From positions 68,790,501-68,854,500 of the forward strand of contig JALMGJ010000001.1 in the NCBI GenBank assembly GCA_023362775.1: 64,000 nucleotides of DNA, in the 5' to 3' direction. Each line of letters begins with the position of its first letter. Position 1 is the first letter of the stretch. The position numbers were made by a program, and so were the translations under genes. The notes under the pieces are model-generated. The model was given only the letters and a program-made list of their open reading frames with translations. It was not told the DNA's origin and ran no database searches. The DNA comes from Charina bottae. Lineage: Eukaryota > Chordata > Lepidosauria > Squamata > Charinaidae. Below, in pieces: positions 46,101-61,100 of this stretch.

Positions 46101-49100
46101 AATAAAAAAATGAAACATTTATTTTCAGCATAGTATATTTTAAATACAAATTAAAGGGATATTATGAACCAACTCCGTATAATTTGGTTGATTTAATTTT
46201 CGAATTTCTGTCATCTAGGCATATGCAGGATTTAAAAAACAAAACAAAACAAGACTTTATGTATTACTTAGCTGTCCTAAAACTAAATTTCATCATTCAT
46301 CAATTCTGTATTTTAAAAGGCAAAAACAAAACAAAAATGAACAACTTCACTTACCTGAAACTGCAAGAAGAAATTAGCTTTACTATTATTGATTAAAGCC
46401 TTTCAAGAGATATACTCTGAACATACTGATCAGAAAAGCTTTTTCTATTTTCATGTCCATGTCTTTAAATGGTCCCCACATAATTAAATGTAGACTTTAC
46501 TCTTAAAGTGCCCCCTGAGAGGAGTGAATACAAGGCTGCCATTTGCTGTATCAACAATCAGGATAAACCACAGGGATCATCTTGTGAGAAACAACAGAAC
46601 AGCCCACCTTTCTGAATTTATGAACTGAGCGGATTAGGAAGTAAACAGAGTCATCGCTAAATTATTCTCCTCAATCTCAAGAAAATCCTCCACTGAGTTC
46701 ATAATATGACCCTCTTCTCAGTCACTTTCAGCCTCTGGGGCCCTCAGGATTTCCTTACTCTTCCAAACCAATCCGCTTAATCCCTGCCTAAGTCCCGGTT
46801 GCTCATTTCTGCTTTTTGTGTTTGCCCCATCTGTCAAAACCCGTAAGTCAAAAAACTCATGCACAGAACTATAAATGACATATAACAAAGGATTTACTTT
46901 CCCCAATCTTCCAATCTTTACTGCAATTAAATAAATGTTAGCCGTTATTACAGACCTAATCCCTTATTTCAAAATTATTACATTTCTATTTTAGAACTGA
47001 AGCTAAATATCATCAAGATCTCTGGGCTGACCAAAATAATAATAAGATAATTTTTTTATAAAGGCACTAACATAAAATATAGCTATCAGAAATTATTGAT
47101 TTTTTTTTAAAAAAAAATCTACCCATACAGTTAGAAAAAGGAAAGTCATGACTTATTATTTCTTACTTACTGTGAACTAGGCAGAGCTCCTCCAAAATAA
47201 CCTGATTTTGGAGTTCTCCTTTCCCAGTATACAATATTATAGTACTTCACTTGGATTAGCACATTGATTTTGCATTTTAGTGTTTTGTGTCTGCTGGTCA
47301 CAAGATAATAGACTGTGTAAAATGTATTGTGTTCTGATTTACTGGACTTTGATTTTTCCCAAAAGCGTTAACCTTTGCCAATGTGTTGGAAAGCTATTTC
47401 TCTATAATCTATTGAATATTCAGCAGTCCTAGTGATTTATGTTTGCAACTTACTGAGCAATCCTGAAAATCCTTTGTTTTGACACATAATGTATGTACAT
47501 TTTATGAATCAAAATTAATGCAAAGTGCATCAAGGTGATAAGTTTCCTTTGTATCAGGGCCTCTCCTATTACATAAGGCTGCCATTTGGTTAAGAGAATT
47601 TGTGTTTCTCCATTCTTTATTTTCGGGATTAGTATCTCTACGGCAATCCATTTTGGATGCAATGGTAAAGTGTGATTTAGCTGAGCATTAGATATATAAA
47701 CCTTGTATACTGCCTCTTACTCTCTCTTTCTCTAGAATAACTGTGAAGATGGACAGTTTTTACTTTGCTTTATTGAAACAGGCTATTGTTATAACTCATG
47801 GTGTTTTTGTTTTTTAAGTTAACTTGCATGTTTAAAACATAATAAAGACTAAACATAGTTTTGTTGGATTTCAGACATAATGCTAAAGTATGCTAAAGCA
47901 GAATTAGCTAAAACAGAAGAGAAAGGTTCCAAATTTTTCCCATACATCCGGGAAGGGCAAATGGAGTGGACTGTAGAGATGAAGCTAACTCACACAAATC
48001 GAATCTTGTGTTATTTACTAGTAACCATTCAATTCCTAGTTCTGCATCATGTACAAACATAGCCAATTACAGGTAAGATTATAGGGTTAAATACTGAAGT
48101 TAAATTTTTAAAATTTCACTTTAACCCTATTGTTTTATTTTAAACAAACTCAGTATAATTTTAATTAGTTCACAATTTAAATCTTGCTTTAACTGTTTTC
48201 TGTTCATTTTCATCTTTATTTCTAGCAGATTTTTTTTTAAAAGTCAACTTTTGTTGGTAATTTTGTGTTTCTGTATTTTATTTACTTAAGATAAATCTCT
48301 ATTTTTAGTACACATGAAAATATCCTCTGGTTATTTTCTAGTAGCTATTTAATTCTATTACTATTATTGTTGTTGTTGTTTTTGTTATAATAATCCAAGT
48401 CTGATAAGCTGCGCTTTCAACAGAGTCTTGTGATTTAAAATCTCTCTCTCTGGATTGGTTATAATGTAAGCCAACATTAATGATAATTCATTCTTCCAAC
48501 AGCCTCAGTATTTACAGCTGATACCCATCATTGCTATTTCCACAGTGCAGTGGATCAGATAAGTACAGCTGGAGATGCTGGCCACACAGACAATCTTTTG
48601 CCTGTAATACATCTCTCTGTCTCTTTCTCTCTCTCACTATCCATATAAAACCAGTCCACGCACTAATAAGTTTACTTTAAGAAAGTTATTTTAAGAGATT
48701 CAAACAATTGAGGAAATGTGTGGGCAAAGTTGCGTATTCAGGTTTGTACTCCACACAGCACTACACTGGGGATTTTATGCATGAGGCAAAACTGCCTGAT
48801 GCACTAAACAGCATTTCTTCCTATTCATGATTCTGTCAGGAGAACTGACGTTTGTAATATTTGTTCTCTGGTCTTGTGATCCCAGGACTACCCACACATA
48901 AGAAGTGTCTGGTGTTTTGATGATGTGTGCATTTGTTAAATTGTTAAGTGTACCAAGTGCATGACTGGGTCATGATGGACTATTAACCACAGGATGACTT
49001 GAAAATGTCAACTTCTTTTGATTCACAATATACTGTGGAAAGTCCAGTACATTACATTGTCCTTAAGCAACAGGCAAAGTATGAAACAATGTATATGCAA

Positions 49101-52100
49101 AATTACCCATACCTGGATAAAGATAGATGGGATACATAAAAAGACTTACACTTTTTTTACTTCCATTGCTTCTGTAAGAGAACCATGGCTGAGCAATGCT
49201 TTGATAAGTCTGCTATAACAACTGACACTAAGTACAACATCCTTTTCCGTTAGAAAAAGTCTGTATGCCTCTGCAAAAGAATTAAAAAACAATCAATGTG
49301 TCAGCCTTTATTGAAGTGGCACAGAAAAATGTTCATCTCTTTCTTTTTAACAGCATGTGAAACAAATCTGTTTCTCTGTTCTTATTTCTGAGCTCAAACC
49401 TACATTTAAGAGCTGTTTTAGTGTCGAATAAAAATCTCCTTTCTATTTAACTTTTAGCAACTTAAATTTGCCTTCACACTAAAGAGGGGGGGGACTACTG
49501 CCACCAATGAGAAACAAGTTATGCCTTAGCCAGTTACAAAACAGCTCTTTTCAAAATCACTGTCAAATCACTGCAATGCTACTTATTTAAGAATACACTA
49601 CATGCAATTTTAAGATAGTCCCTAATTCTGTGCTAGTAAGTTACAATGGTTAATATTTATCACAGAAGTCTTTGGGAAATGTTAGCAGCATTTCTACTTT
49701 TGAGAGATGAAATTATTTGCTTACAACAAGATTTACACAGAAACATACCATTTATAAATATACTACAACAGCATTTATCTGACTGATTAATGGTTTTATT
49801 TCACACATTCACAATAACTGACAGTCAAAAGACATTACAAGAGGAAGAGGAGGAGGAAAAGGGAACTATACTTTTCAATCATTTATTTTTCTGAACAAGA
49901 TTAGGCAGGTGTGAATGTCCTGCCAAAACAATAATCTACTCCAAAAAATGAATGTTACATATCTAGGGAAAAAAATCCCATTGTTCAATAGTTTTACTTT
50001 AGAAAGTCATTGTAAACATTAGAATACAATATAATCCATAAAAGTGCTTATATTTGTCTTGAATATTTAGTGGAATTCTGTTTACATTTGAAAATATATC
50101 CAGAAAACTGAATGAAGAATAAGCGAGACAGAACTTGAAAAATTACACTACATATACTGGCTAAATAGATGCAAATCCTATGTACCTGCACTATGTTATT
50201 CTTAAAGGTAAAAATAGGCATTATGAAATTAGGTAACAACTGCAGTGATCAAGAATGTGTTCTTAATATTTTGCATTGAAACAAGTGTGTGTAATGATTT
50301 GAAATAGCTTTAGGTCAATATTTATTACTTTTTATTCTTTGTTATGTTTACAATGATTTTGGTATCAAGATTACAGTAGCTGAAGTGCTATGAGTTAATC
50401 CTAGGTTACTCCACTCAATGAAATGAAATACACACATATACATACACACACACTCACTATATACAGTAATAGGAGGGTGCTAAAAATAAGCCTTGATAAC
50501 TTTACTTAAGAAAATTGTATTATTTGATTGTTGGGAGTCAAAAATGAAGAAAAAAAAAAATGAAGCCAGCAAGTTCAGGAATATCTGTCACAGGCTAGCT
50601 GGCATGTTTCCTGAATTGTTACATTCAATCTCATCAGCAACAAAATAATTACTTCAAGCATTCTAGTATTAACAAAAGCCTAGTCAATTATACTGACATG
50701 AGTAAGAGGGAATGGGGCTTATATTCCAATTCCACCCCAAGCATACCCAGCCTCCCTATAGAGGTTTAAAATGCAATTAATCTGTCAATGAATTCTAGAT
50801 TCATGGGGGGAGTATTCTTTTGACCCCAAAATTGTATTTTAAATTTATTGTAAGTCCATTTTCTACAGCAGAGACAGAGCACACAACAGTGGTTATCTCT
50901 TCCTCCTCCTTCCTATTGGTGGGGTAGTTCCTTCCCCAGTTCCAGAGTGACAAGCCACCCCTTCCCCAAAGATGGAAGACTTTAGAAATTAGGAATAAAT
51001 ATATGTGACCAAACTATGTTAAATTGGCTGCAGGTGTAGATGGGGCCCTGAGATGCTTCCCTCCCTCTTGATATTGACTGGAGGGGTAGCTCGATGTCCT
51101 GTGTCCATTGCAGAAAATGAACTTTAATGATAAGTACAACACGCTGCTTTCTTACAACAGAGCCCAAACATCTGATAGTGGAACAAACTAAAGCTGTTTG
51201 GAAGGGCTGGATCTTTTATTACGGGACCTTAATTTTATAGGAACTTCCTGCAGTCCCCTCTTACTGAATGACTCTTTAGCCAAGGTAGATGGGTTAAGTT
51301 GGTAATATTTACTAAAAGAGAACATAAGGATTATGTGCCAGCCCAATAGATATCTCCCAGGGAGGCATCCATAAGCTAGTTTGATACATGATTTCATCCA
51401 CCTGGATAACAATGGCAGTGAGGCTTTATGGCTCAACTAGTTGTCCTGTGTGGTGTTTTAGGCAACGTATGCTGCATTTTGTTGTTTTTCCATTCAGACT
51501 GTGTGTCTACTTGGGTCTGTAAGGTTGGCATCTGTGAATTGTACCTGTAGTCAGGGAACTCCTCATCCCTAATAGGATCACCAGTCACCTCTAGGTTCTT
51601 TGGGCTATTAAGCTCTGGAAAGGGAGGAAAATTGGAGAGGGCAGGAGTGGAATCTTGCCCATGATACTGAATCTACATAGTGGTCATATGGCCCTGGAGA
51701 CCAGCAAGTTTCATGAGACAGTCTTGCAACTGAGGCTGGGGCACACATTGTTTGGATCCTCCCTTTGCTAGGTGGGGAAAAACAATGTTCACTCTTGGCT
51801 GGAGCTGGTGCAGCTTGTTTGGAGGTCTCTATCCCCCCAGCATGTTCTGAATGGTAGGAACGAAAGGAGTGAGAGAAGTAGCTTGAAGTCTGACTACTCT
51901 TCCTTTCATAACCTTTGTTGGATAGGGATAAAGCTTTCTTTTTATCTTAAGTCTCTAGGGCTTCTCCAAACAGTTTTCCATTCTTGAATGGGCCCAAAAT
52001 GAGCACCAAAGCTGATGGAATCTGTGTACCAGTTCTTCAGCCATAACTGCCCTCTGGTGGCCACAGTAGATGACATTAATCTAGCTAAGAATTCTAGGCT

Positions 52101-55100
52101 ACCTTGGGTAATGTCTGCCCTGAGTATCCATCACGGCCAGTTAATTCATGTTCCCTCCAAATTTCTTATGCTCAGGGGCAATGAGTTAATTGTTTTGTCA
52201 CACAATACAGGCCCCAGAAAAGACAGATGTAGCAAGAGAAGCTATTACAACTAGGGCTATAGCCTCATGATCTCAACTCTGGGGTATTTCTATCCTCCTA
52301 TCCTCTTGTTTTGGGGGGCATTTTCCTCATCTTAATATACTATCATCCCAGAGACCAGTATCTTATTAGATTTTACAATTAAAACAGCAACAAAGTCTTA
52401 TAAATAATTTGGTGTGGTAGATTCAGTACTGATGTGATGTGATGTAATTTAATGTGTATATACAGTATATAATATATATATTCTGGCACTAAAGATTTCA
52501 ATTGCAGTTTCATGGTGCAGAGCATTCATACAATATTGTCTGTGACTATACAGAAATAGGTAATAATATCTTCAACGAGGGTTTAAGAAGTCAAAACTGA
52601 TTTACCTTTATGTTTGCCCATTCTGCAAAATTGGTGTATTTTTTCATTAACATTATCTATTTGCTGAGGAAACGGTGACAAGTCAAATGGTGTAGAATCA
52701 ACATCCTTTTCATACCAATCCTTTAAAAGAAACAAATAGGTGTCTTTATTTTTATAAATAGATAATACCCACTCATTATCTAATTAGAAAGGATTATTCT
52801 AATGTAGCTACTTCATCACAAAAACACTGAATCTAATTTACCTTAGGTACAGTAAATGGAATTTTCTGATTATTAGCTTTAAAAATATGTCCTAGCAAAT
52901 GCAAAGTTCTGGGACGGGGAACAATGTTTTCTTCCTGCATTTTAGTCCAAACAGCTTCAGCCTTTCCCAAATCATTATTTTTCTCTGAAAAGGAGACATT
53001 TAAGGGGGGGAAAAACGAGAGAACATTACACACACGTGATGTTGACAAACCTATTTTAACATGATTATAGAAGACAAAGATTTCAAGTTTCAAAAATTTT
53101 AGCAAAAAATTCCCCAAAAACTAATAAGCTAGGACAAGTGGTTCTTTTTTTCTTACTGCTTCACATTTTATGAGACCATCATGGGAACACCATTGTTTAC
53201 CAAAGAGAAAACTTGTATCAACGATATCTATATTTATTCTGGAAATTTGACAATTCATAACCTATAAAAATAATAAGTCATATCCTGTTGTAGAAAGTGA
53301 AACTTCATTAATTTTCTGTTCTGGTTACATCATTAGGGATGCTCTTTTGTTAAATTAATTTGTTGGATCCAAAGGAACTATGAGAGGAAACAAAATAGCT
53401 GTTGGTGGAGTTGCAGAAATGCTTATGCAAAGCTTGACAAAGTGTAATAATGGGTAGAATTGATTGCAGTTTTATGAATCCACTCCTGCAAGGGGATGTG
53501 CTACCTCCTTTAGGATCACAAAAGAAACTTGGATGTTGTTTTGTTTAATTTTTCTTACACAACACTAAGTATATAATATACCCTTCTTAAAATACCAGCA
53601 TAAATCCTAAATATGTTTTGCAGAAGAGTATGCTCCTGCGTCTACTTTCCTCCATTTCTATGAGGAAGGATTACAATTAATTACCATTAATAAAGCAGTG
53701 AGGAACAAATTCTTTTATCTTCTAAGAAACAAAGCTGTTTTTCTTCATTTGAATAGAGGGATTGGTTGTGCCTTTTGTTTTTGCTGACTGGAGCAATATT
53801 TCATAAAATTTATTTTTTTATATTTCTCCCTCAGCAGGCATATTGTCAGTATGAGGGAGGCAGACTGCTGTTTTGGGAAGGAGAGAAGAACCTCTTACTG
53901 AGGAAATATTATGTTTTGAAGCCCAATGCCATGTTTCCGTAAGCCAATATTGAAATTCTGACACCTTTTTTGCATATTTTCTGCTGAGAAAAACTAAAAG
54001 TAAGTTAAACTAAAGCAAGGTATAGTTTGGTCTAGTGGTTAAGGCAACAGGCTAGAAACCAGGAGTCTGTGAGTTCCAGTCCCGCCTTAGGCATGAAAGC
54101 CGGCTGAGTGACCTTGGGCCAGTCACTCTCTCTCAGCCCAACTCACCTCACAGGGTTGCTGTTGTGGGGAAAATAGGAGGAGGAAAGAGTATTGGGTATG
54201 TTCACCACCTTGAGTTATAAATATAATAAAGGCGGGATATAAAATAAAATAAAATAAAATAAAATAAAATAAAATAAAATAAAATAAAATAAAATAAAAT
54301 AAAATAAAATAAAAAAAATAAAATAAAATGCAATAAGCTTTGTGGCTTCTTCTATGCTGAATATACATTTTTGCAAGCAAAGAAAATAGATATACTCTGC
54401 TAAGTAAATGGAAGGCACCATATTTTCTTATTGTCAGGATCGCGCAACCAAATGAACGTAGTGCATTCGCTTGCCACATCCCTCCAGCAGAGCCAGCTAG
54501 ACCAGAGCTTTCCAAACTTTTCATGTTGGTGACACACTTTTTAGACATGCATCATTTCGTGACACACTCTTACAGCACGGCATCATTTCGCGACACACTC
54601 TTACAGGAGGGCGCAAGGCAGGCACTAGGACCTGCGTGGAATCCTGGCAGGGCTTGGAGGCAGCAGCAGCCGTGACACACCCAGACACTGCAGCCGACAC
54701 ACTAACGTGTCCCAACACACCGTTTGGAAAGCTCTGAGCTAGACGAAGGGAAGCCAAGTGGCGTGTCAAGATTGTTTACGGGATGGGAGGGGTTATGGAA
54801 ACCAGACAGCGAGCAACAGACACTGGGAACCAAGGTCATTTGCAACTGCCTGAGCCAGGTGTGGGGAGGGGGGATGTGGACTTGCCAAAAGAATGTTTTA
54901 ATTAGAGGCTTCGCACCAATTTTATCAGTTTCAACTTTCTCTGGGATTCCTGTAGCATTCTTCAATTAAATAACTTCCTTTTCTGCTAAGAAACTGAGTG
55001 AAGTTGTTTTGTTTGAAGTTAAAGCAAGCAATTGTTACACTTATTTTATAGGAGGTGGCAAAGAGTTGTAACACCAAGTTAAGGTAAAGGTAAAGGTTCC

Positions 55101-58100
55101 CCCCGCACATTTGTGCAGTCGTGTCCAACTCTAGGGGCCGGTGCTCATCTCCGTTTGTTAGCCGAAGTTGTCCGAAAATACTTCCATGGTCATGTGGCCG
55201 CATGACGTGCGCGGAATGCTGTTACCTACCTACTGAAGTGGTACCTATTCATCTACTTGCATTTGCATGCTTTCGAATTGCTAGGTTGGCAAGAGCTGGA
55301 GCGAGTGCGGGAGCTCACTCCGCACGCAGGGCTAGGGATTCGAACCTCCGAACTTGCGATCTTCTGATCGACAAGCCTGGCGTCTTACCCACTGAGTTAC
55401 TGAGGTACAAAACTACTATTATCTCAAGCACAGCTGTGGGGAGAAAATTGGGTTAATCTGCTGCAGCAAAAAAGCAGGAGTCCTTTGCACTTTAAAGATA
55501 CTTGAGTTTAATGTTTCCTTCCATTTTCTGTGAGGAGTTTGCAAGGATAACTGACCTATGTGAACAGAAGAGAAACTGGGCAATGAAGGAAACGGCTTTC
55601 AGCATTAATGTAAATTCTATTGAAGCTTTTCCCATCTGACATTGAGTGATGCATAAAGGTATCAATCTGGATCAGTACAACAGCAGAGACCCAACGGTGT
55701 AAACCTTTTCCACCCCTTACCATTCTACTCTTTACTATAGAAAATTGTTTAAAATAGAAATCTTCCCTGGGCAAATTTTTCTGTGAGTTGGAAGCCAATT
55801 AGCACACATGGCCTCTATCCCAGTCAATTTTGTGACCCAGAACACAGCCCACTCAAAATGTTCTGATTGGGAATGCATAAATCTGCCCATGCATGGAACA
55901 GCTGCTTTTGAGTGGACCATGCATGAACATGTTTCAGATGTTTTGTCCAGACACTGAATGAAATGGGGTTGTTTTGTTGCAGACGAGGACTGAAAGCTGA
56001 CTGTTTCATGCAGAAGTGGATGGGGGAGGATGGGGGGAGATGGGATATGCCACCCCAAGGTGGCAGCAGCAGCTGAGGGGAGGCAAAGAAGGAAGTTGGA
56101 GAGGGTTTTGGATATGCCACAGCTGCTAAGGTGAGGAGGGGGGATGGCGGGTGATGTGTCCTAGCCTTGCCTTACATGTCGTCAAATCTTCTGGAATTTG
56201 TTTTGTCCAAATCCCCAAAACAGCCAAAATGTTCTGGGTTTTGTTTTGGCTAAACTGCAGCTTATCTGAAAAGGTTCAGAACTTCTGAACAAAATAATTT
56301 TCTCTGGGCTTTAAGCAAAACACTTTTTCTCCTTCATGCATACCCCTAGTTCGAACAGAATATTCATAGTGGGGCTATATTGTTCCAACTTCGAACAATA
56401 ACATACATGTCCTGGAAATACACATACTTAAAAGCTTATGTATGACCAGCTGCAAAGTTGTTTGACAGTAGAGGAAATACATATGAACTTATGAGTTTTT
56501 TCAAAATAATAATTTTGCTAAGAATAGAAGGTAAGACAAGTATATTTCAGCTATTTAACATGCCTGCCAAATTAAAGTCTCCCTGAGCTGAATGCGCAGT
56601 TACCCTGTGCTATGAGGCTCTCAATTTTATAGCATTTTTCTCTAAAGCTTAACAAGTTGCCCACGTAATGGTAAGATTATGAAAGGCTTTGAGTTATTCC
56701 TTGGGAGAATGCAAGTGTATTTGGCTATCTTCTATTGAAAGCAATTATGTACAAAGCAAAGAGGAACATTTTTTCCCGAATTCTTTTGCAGACAGCAAAA
56801 CAAGACAGTTCAAAGTAAAGGGAGAAATTACACAGACAATTCTTGAATTTCCGAGACATGGTTTAGTACTACAGAATGATGGGAAATGGCAACTTTCTTT
56901 AAAGAACTCCTCAAGAGATAAATACCACCTATGCAGAAGAAAATAGGTGGTTTACAAAAACCTTCAATTATCATTCAACCAAAGTAAGCCAACTGTAGAA
57001 TGTTTCCCTATTCAAGTTAATACTTTAGAACTGAAAGAAAGAAACCAACTGGTAAATTGGAATACAGCCCAAGCACACTGAACAACATTTCACCCATGGG
57101 TAAGTTACTGAACTAAATGCACAAATGCCACCTAATTTTTGTTGTGGTGTTTTTTTTAAAAATATATATAACGTGTCAGTATTGGTCAGAAAGGTGGAAA
57201 GGTAGTGTTTTGCTGAGATCTTTAAAGAAGATAGTCAACTGCACCTGCAAGTGGGAGGAGGAGGAGGAGAAAACTGAAGGCCCAATGAAGGCCCTCGCTT
57301 GGAGGAAAACGAAGATTACAAATGTAAACAAGCATAAATGCAGGCCTTTATGCTTGTGGCTAAAGAATAGAATCCATAGCCATGGTTGTCACCAGCCCAT
57401 TTAGAAAGTAGTAACTGGAAGAAAGGAAAATGGTACAGATCATAGCTTTCTTAAGTGTTCTGAATCTTTCTTAGAACAATGTGTAAGGAGGGATGATGAC
57501 CAAAAGTATTTTAGTGTTGTCCACCTCCGTCCCTGTTTTTGTCATCCTCCTTGTGTTGAAGCTAAAATTCTGATATAGAAGCTCTTTTTATCTGATCAAT
57601 ATGGGGAAGAGGCCTAAGATATGTTTTCCATGCTGAAGGCCTCAAGTTGAATTTTGGGCTTTTCCAGTTAAGAACTGATAGGAAATACTTCTCCCTGAGA
57701 TCTGCAACTTATCAGAACAGGCAATATTGGATGAGATTAATATTTAGTCTGGTGTGGTATATGGAAGTTCTATGCTCCTAAACTTTGTGGTTTCTACATT
57801 TTATTTTTTAATTAATTGATTGTATGGATACATATCTATTTTTTCATGCTACTACACAGTTGCATTAGCTTTTGTGGGATGCTTATGCTGGTCACAGGTA
57901 AGTCTAGTTTATCAAACACTTGTAAGAATAAAATAAAACTGTTCATTTTACTTACTGCATAATAATATCAGAGAATAATACATCTTATCTCTATCACAAT
58001 CAAATAGGTTTTGAGTCAGTGCTACCATGGCTTCCAGGTTGTCAACCTTTAAAATAAAAATAGAACATATATAACATTTATATATTTTTCTGTTTACATT

Positions 58101-61100
58101 ATTAAACATATATTACATATGTATCTTTGGGAAATTATGCAACTTCCCCATCTGCTCTAAACCATGTTGAGAAAGATGTGAAGTGCTGATGAATAGGATG
58201 ATAAAACTGAATGAATGAATCCCATGTTTTCTAAATATGAAGCAATGCTTTAGTAATTAATTTTCATAATCTATGAATTCTTATAAGAATACATGCAAAC
58301 AAAAAGAACCGTAAAACATTCAAAACATTATACACAGATATTTCAAAAAGGTTACATAACTTCTGGATATCTTATTACATAACTATATCTAATACAGCAA
58401 TTTTCATATTTTTGCATTAATAGTATTCATATATTTGCCCCTCAAAGGATTCTCTCTTTCAATATGAATCCACTTTCATTTGCCTTTTGGTCTAATATAC
58501 CAGCAACCTGGATCGCGATGCCCTCCAAACAGTCACTCACGCTCTCGTCATCTCCCATGTAGATTATTGCAATGCGCTCTACATGGGGATACCCCTGAAG
58601 ACTATCCGGAAGCTACAGCTGGTGCAGAATGCAGCCGCGCGGGCGATTTTAGGTGCACCAAGATCTGCACATATAACACCTTTGCTCCGCGAGCTGCATT
58701 GGGTGCCGGTTTGCTTCCGGGTACAATTCAAGGTGTTGGTTATCACCTTTAAAGCCCTACATGGCATGGGGCCAGAATACCTGAGGGACCGTCTTATCCC
58801 CATATTATCGACCCGCCCCACCCGATCGTTCAAAGAGGGCCTGCTACGAGCCCCATCAATTAAAGAATGTCATCTGATGGGGGCTAGGAGGCGGGCCTTC
58901 TCTGTAGCAGCACCCACACTATGGAACACCTTGCCCCCAGAGTTGAGACAGATCCCCTCCCTCCCGACCTTTAGGAAAGAACTGAAGACCTGGTTCTGCC
59001 GCCTGGCATGGGAGGGAGGAAATAATAGTTCCTCATGGGGGTGGTTAATCCCGTAATTTTATAATGCCCTTCTTTTATTAATACTATCTCCCACTTGGAT
59101 TTTTATATCTATTTATTATATTAATTGTATAAATTGTTGGTATATATATTTATATTTCATGTTTTTATCTAATTTATTTTTATTGTAAACCACCCAGAGT
59201 TCCCCGTTGGGGGAGATGGGCGGTTATATAAAACAAATAAATAAATAAATAAACAAACAAACCAACCAACAAACAAACCTCTCCAATCTCTAAATATATA
59301 TGCAGGTTTATCTGGGATGCTATTTGCCTTGTGGGAAAAATGGTTGATAGCACTTTTTAAAAAATGGGATAGCACAGTGTTTACTTGAGTTCTTAAACTT
59401 ACTATAGTTCACACAGTATGCAGTGCCTGCCATTTTTTCTCACTTCTACACATTGTGGGGTATCAGAAATTACAAGAAAAGAAGGAAGCACTTCATTGGG
59501 CTTTTATGGAAGATACAAGAGGCATCACTTGTGGCTATCACTATCACAAATAGAGAGGAATCACCCAGGGACAAAGAACTTGAAGGAAGAAAGGAGGAGC
59601 AACTTGCTTCCCATTCCTCAAAAAAGCCTAATCGTGTAAATTCTCCAAAGGAATAAAGGGAGATAGTGTGCTCCTCTTTGGCTGGGGTTTTGCAGCAGAG
59701 ATAGCAATAGTTCAATGACTGAATGAACTAACAAGACTTTGCAAAAAAGGAAAAAGAGGAAAGTGACCAGAGCAGCTGTATGTTTTGAGGGATTGTCCAT
59801 TCAGCCGTGAGGAGTGAAAGGATCATCTCCTGATAGGCTAATAGCAACAGTTTCTGATTACCCAGCAGGAATGATTGAGTGATTGGTTCCTGATGAATAA
59901 TCAGAGATTGCAAGGGGATTTATTCTAGGTTTATTCCAGCCAGGTTCCAGATTCAAGGTTCTCCGAATTAAGTAACAGGAGTTTGTCAGGGGAGTTTAAG
60001 TAATAGACCCAAAATTTTTTCCCTCTAAGGCAAGAATTTGTACTTGGCAAACTTGGGAGTCTGACAGGGGAACAAGAATGCAAGTTTTACTATTAGTAGG
60101 TCCCTAAGAAACAAAAGTGAAAATGAACAGAGTAACTCTACAAGTGTGACTTGTAATGCTTGTGGCATGTTTGTCTTCCCGCCTGAAAATAACCTGATAT
60201 TATTTGAGAAATATTGAAGAAAAAGGCAAAAAATTGGAACTTCAGCTGGTAAGAATGCAAATTTTTCAGTTCACAGAAAAGAACCTCTTATAACAAAAAT
60301 CAACTATGGAAGTAATTCTCTATCAATAAGACAAGTCTATTAGAAGAACAATTTTCCAAGTTGGCATGAATGGATTCCTTGACCCCTCTCTCAAAATGGA
60401 AAATCCTTCCTTGAATAGAGGTGGGGGCCTCAGGCATAACCTTTCCCCTATCTTTCTTCCTGCTTTGTCTTCTGTGCCTAGGAAGATTAAGACCATTTCA
60501 CAAGCTCAACAGCAGCAGGGTAATCTTAACGATCCTCCTTTAGATGATAAAGGGACTTAGAAACAAACATCTCAAAAATAACCATGACCTAGCCCCAGGT
60601 GCAAGGTCACACAGCCAGCCTAGAAACATATTTAAGGATTCCCTTACTAACTTTACTCAGACTGAAGAAGCTCCTTGGATAAGGAGTGAAACGTTTCCAC
60701 TAAGAAAATAGAAATCCAGTTGACATGATTCAAGCCACAGACTGTTCCACCTGGATGACTGAGAACCTTCATAGACATATATTTCTTAATAAATTGTGGG
60801 AATGCTGAAGGCATAATATATCTTGACTTCAACAAACATTACGTAATCTATGACACCCTGATGTCATGATTTCCTGAGTAGGTAAGTGTGGGCTGGATTG
60901 CATGACAATTCAGTGGATATATAGCTGGCTTGAAAATTATACCCAAAGAACGCACATCAAGATATTGAGGGAATGCTAATCAAATCTGCAGATAACACAA
61001 AATCAAGTGGGATAGCAAATACCGCAAGAAACATAAATTTTAAAATGATCTCAACAAGTTAGAAACTGGGCTGAAAGTAACAGAATGACAGACAAGGGAA

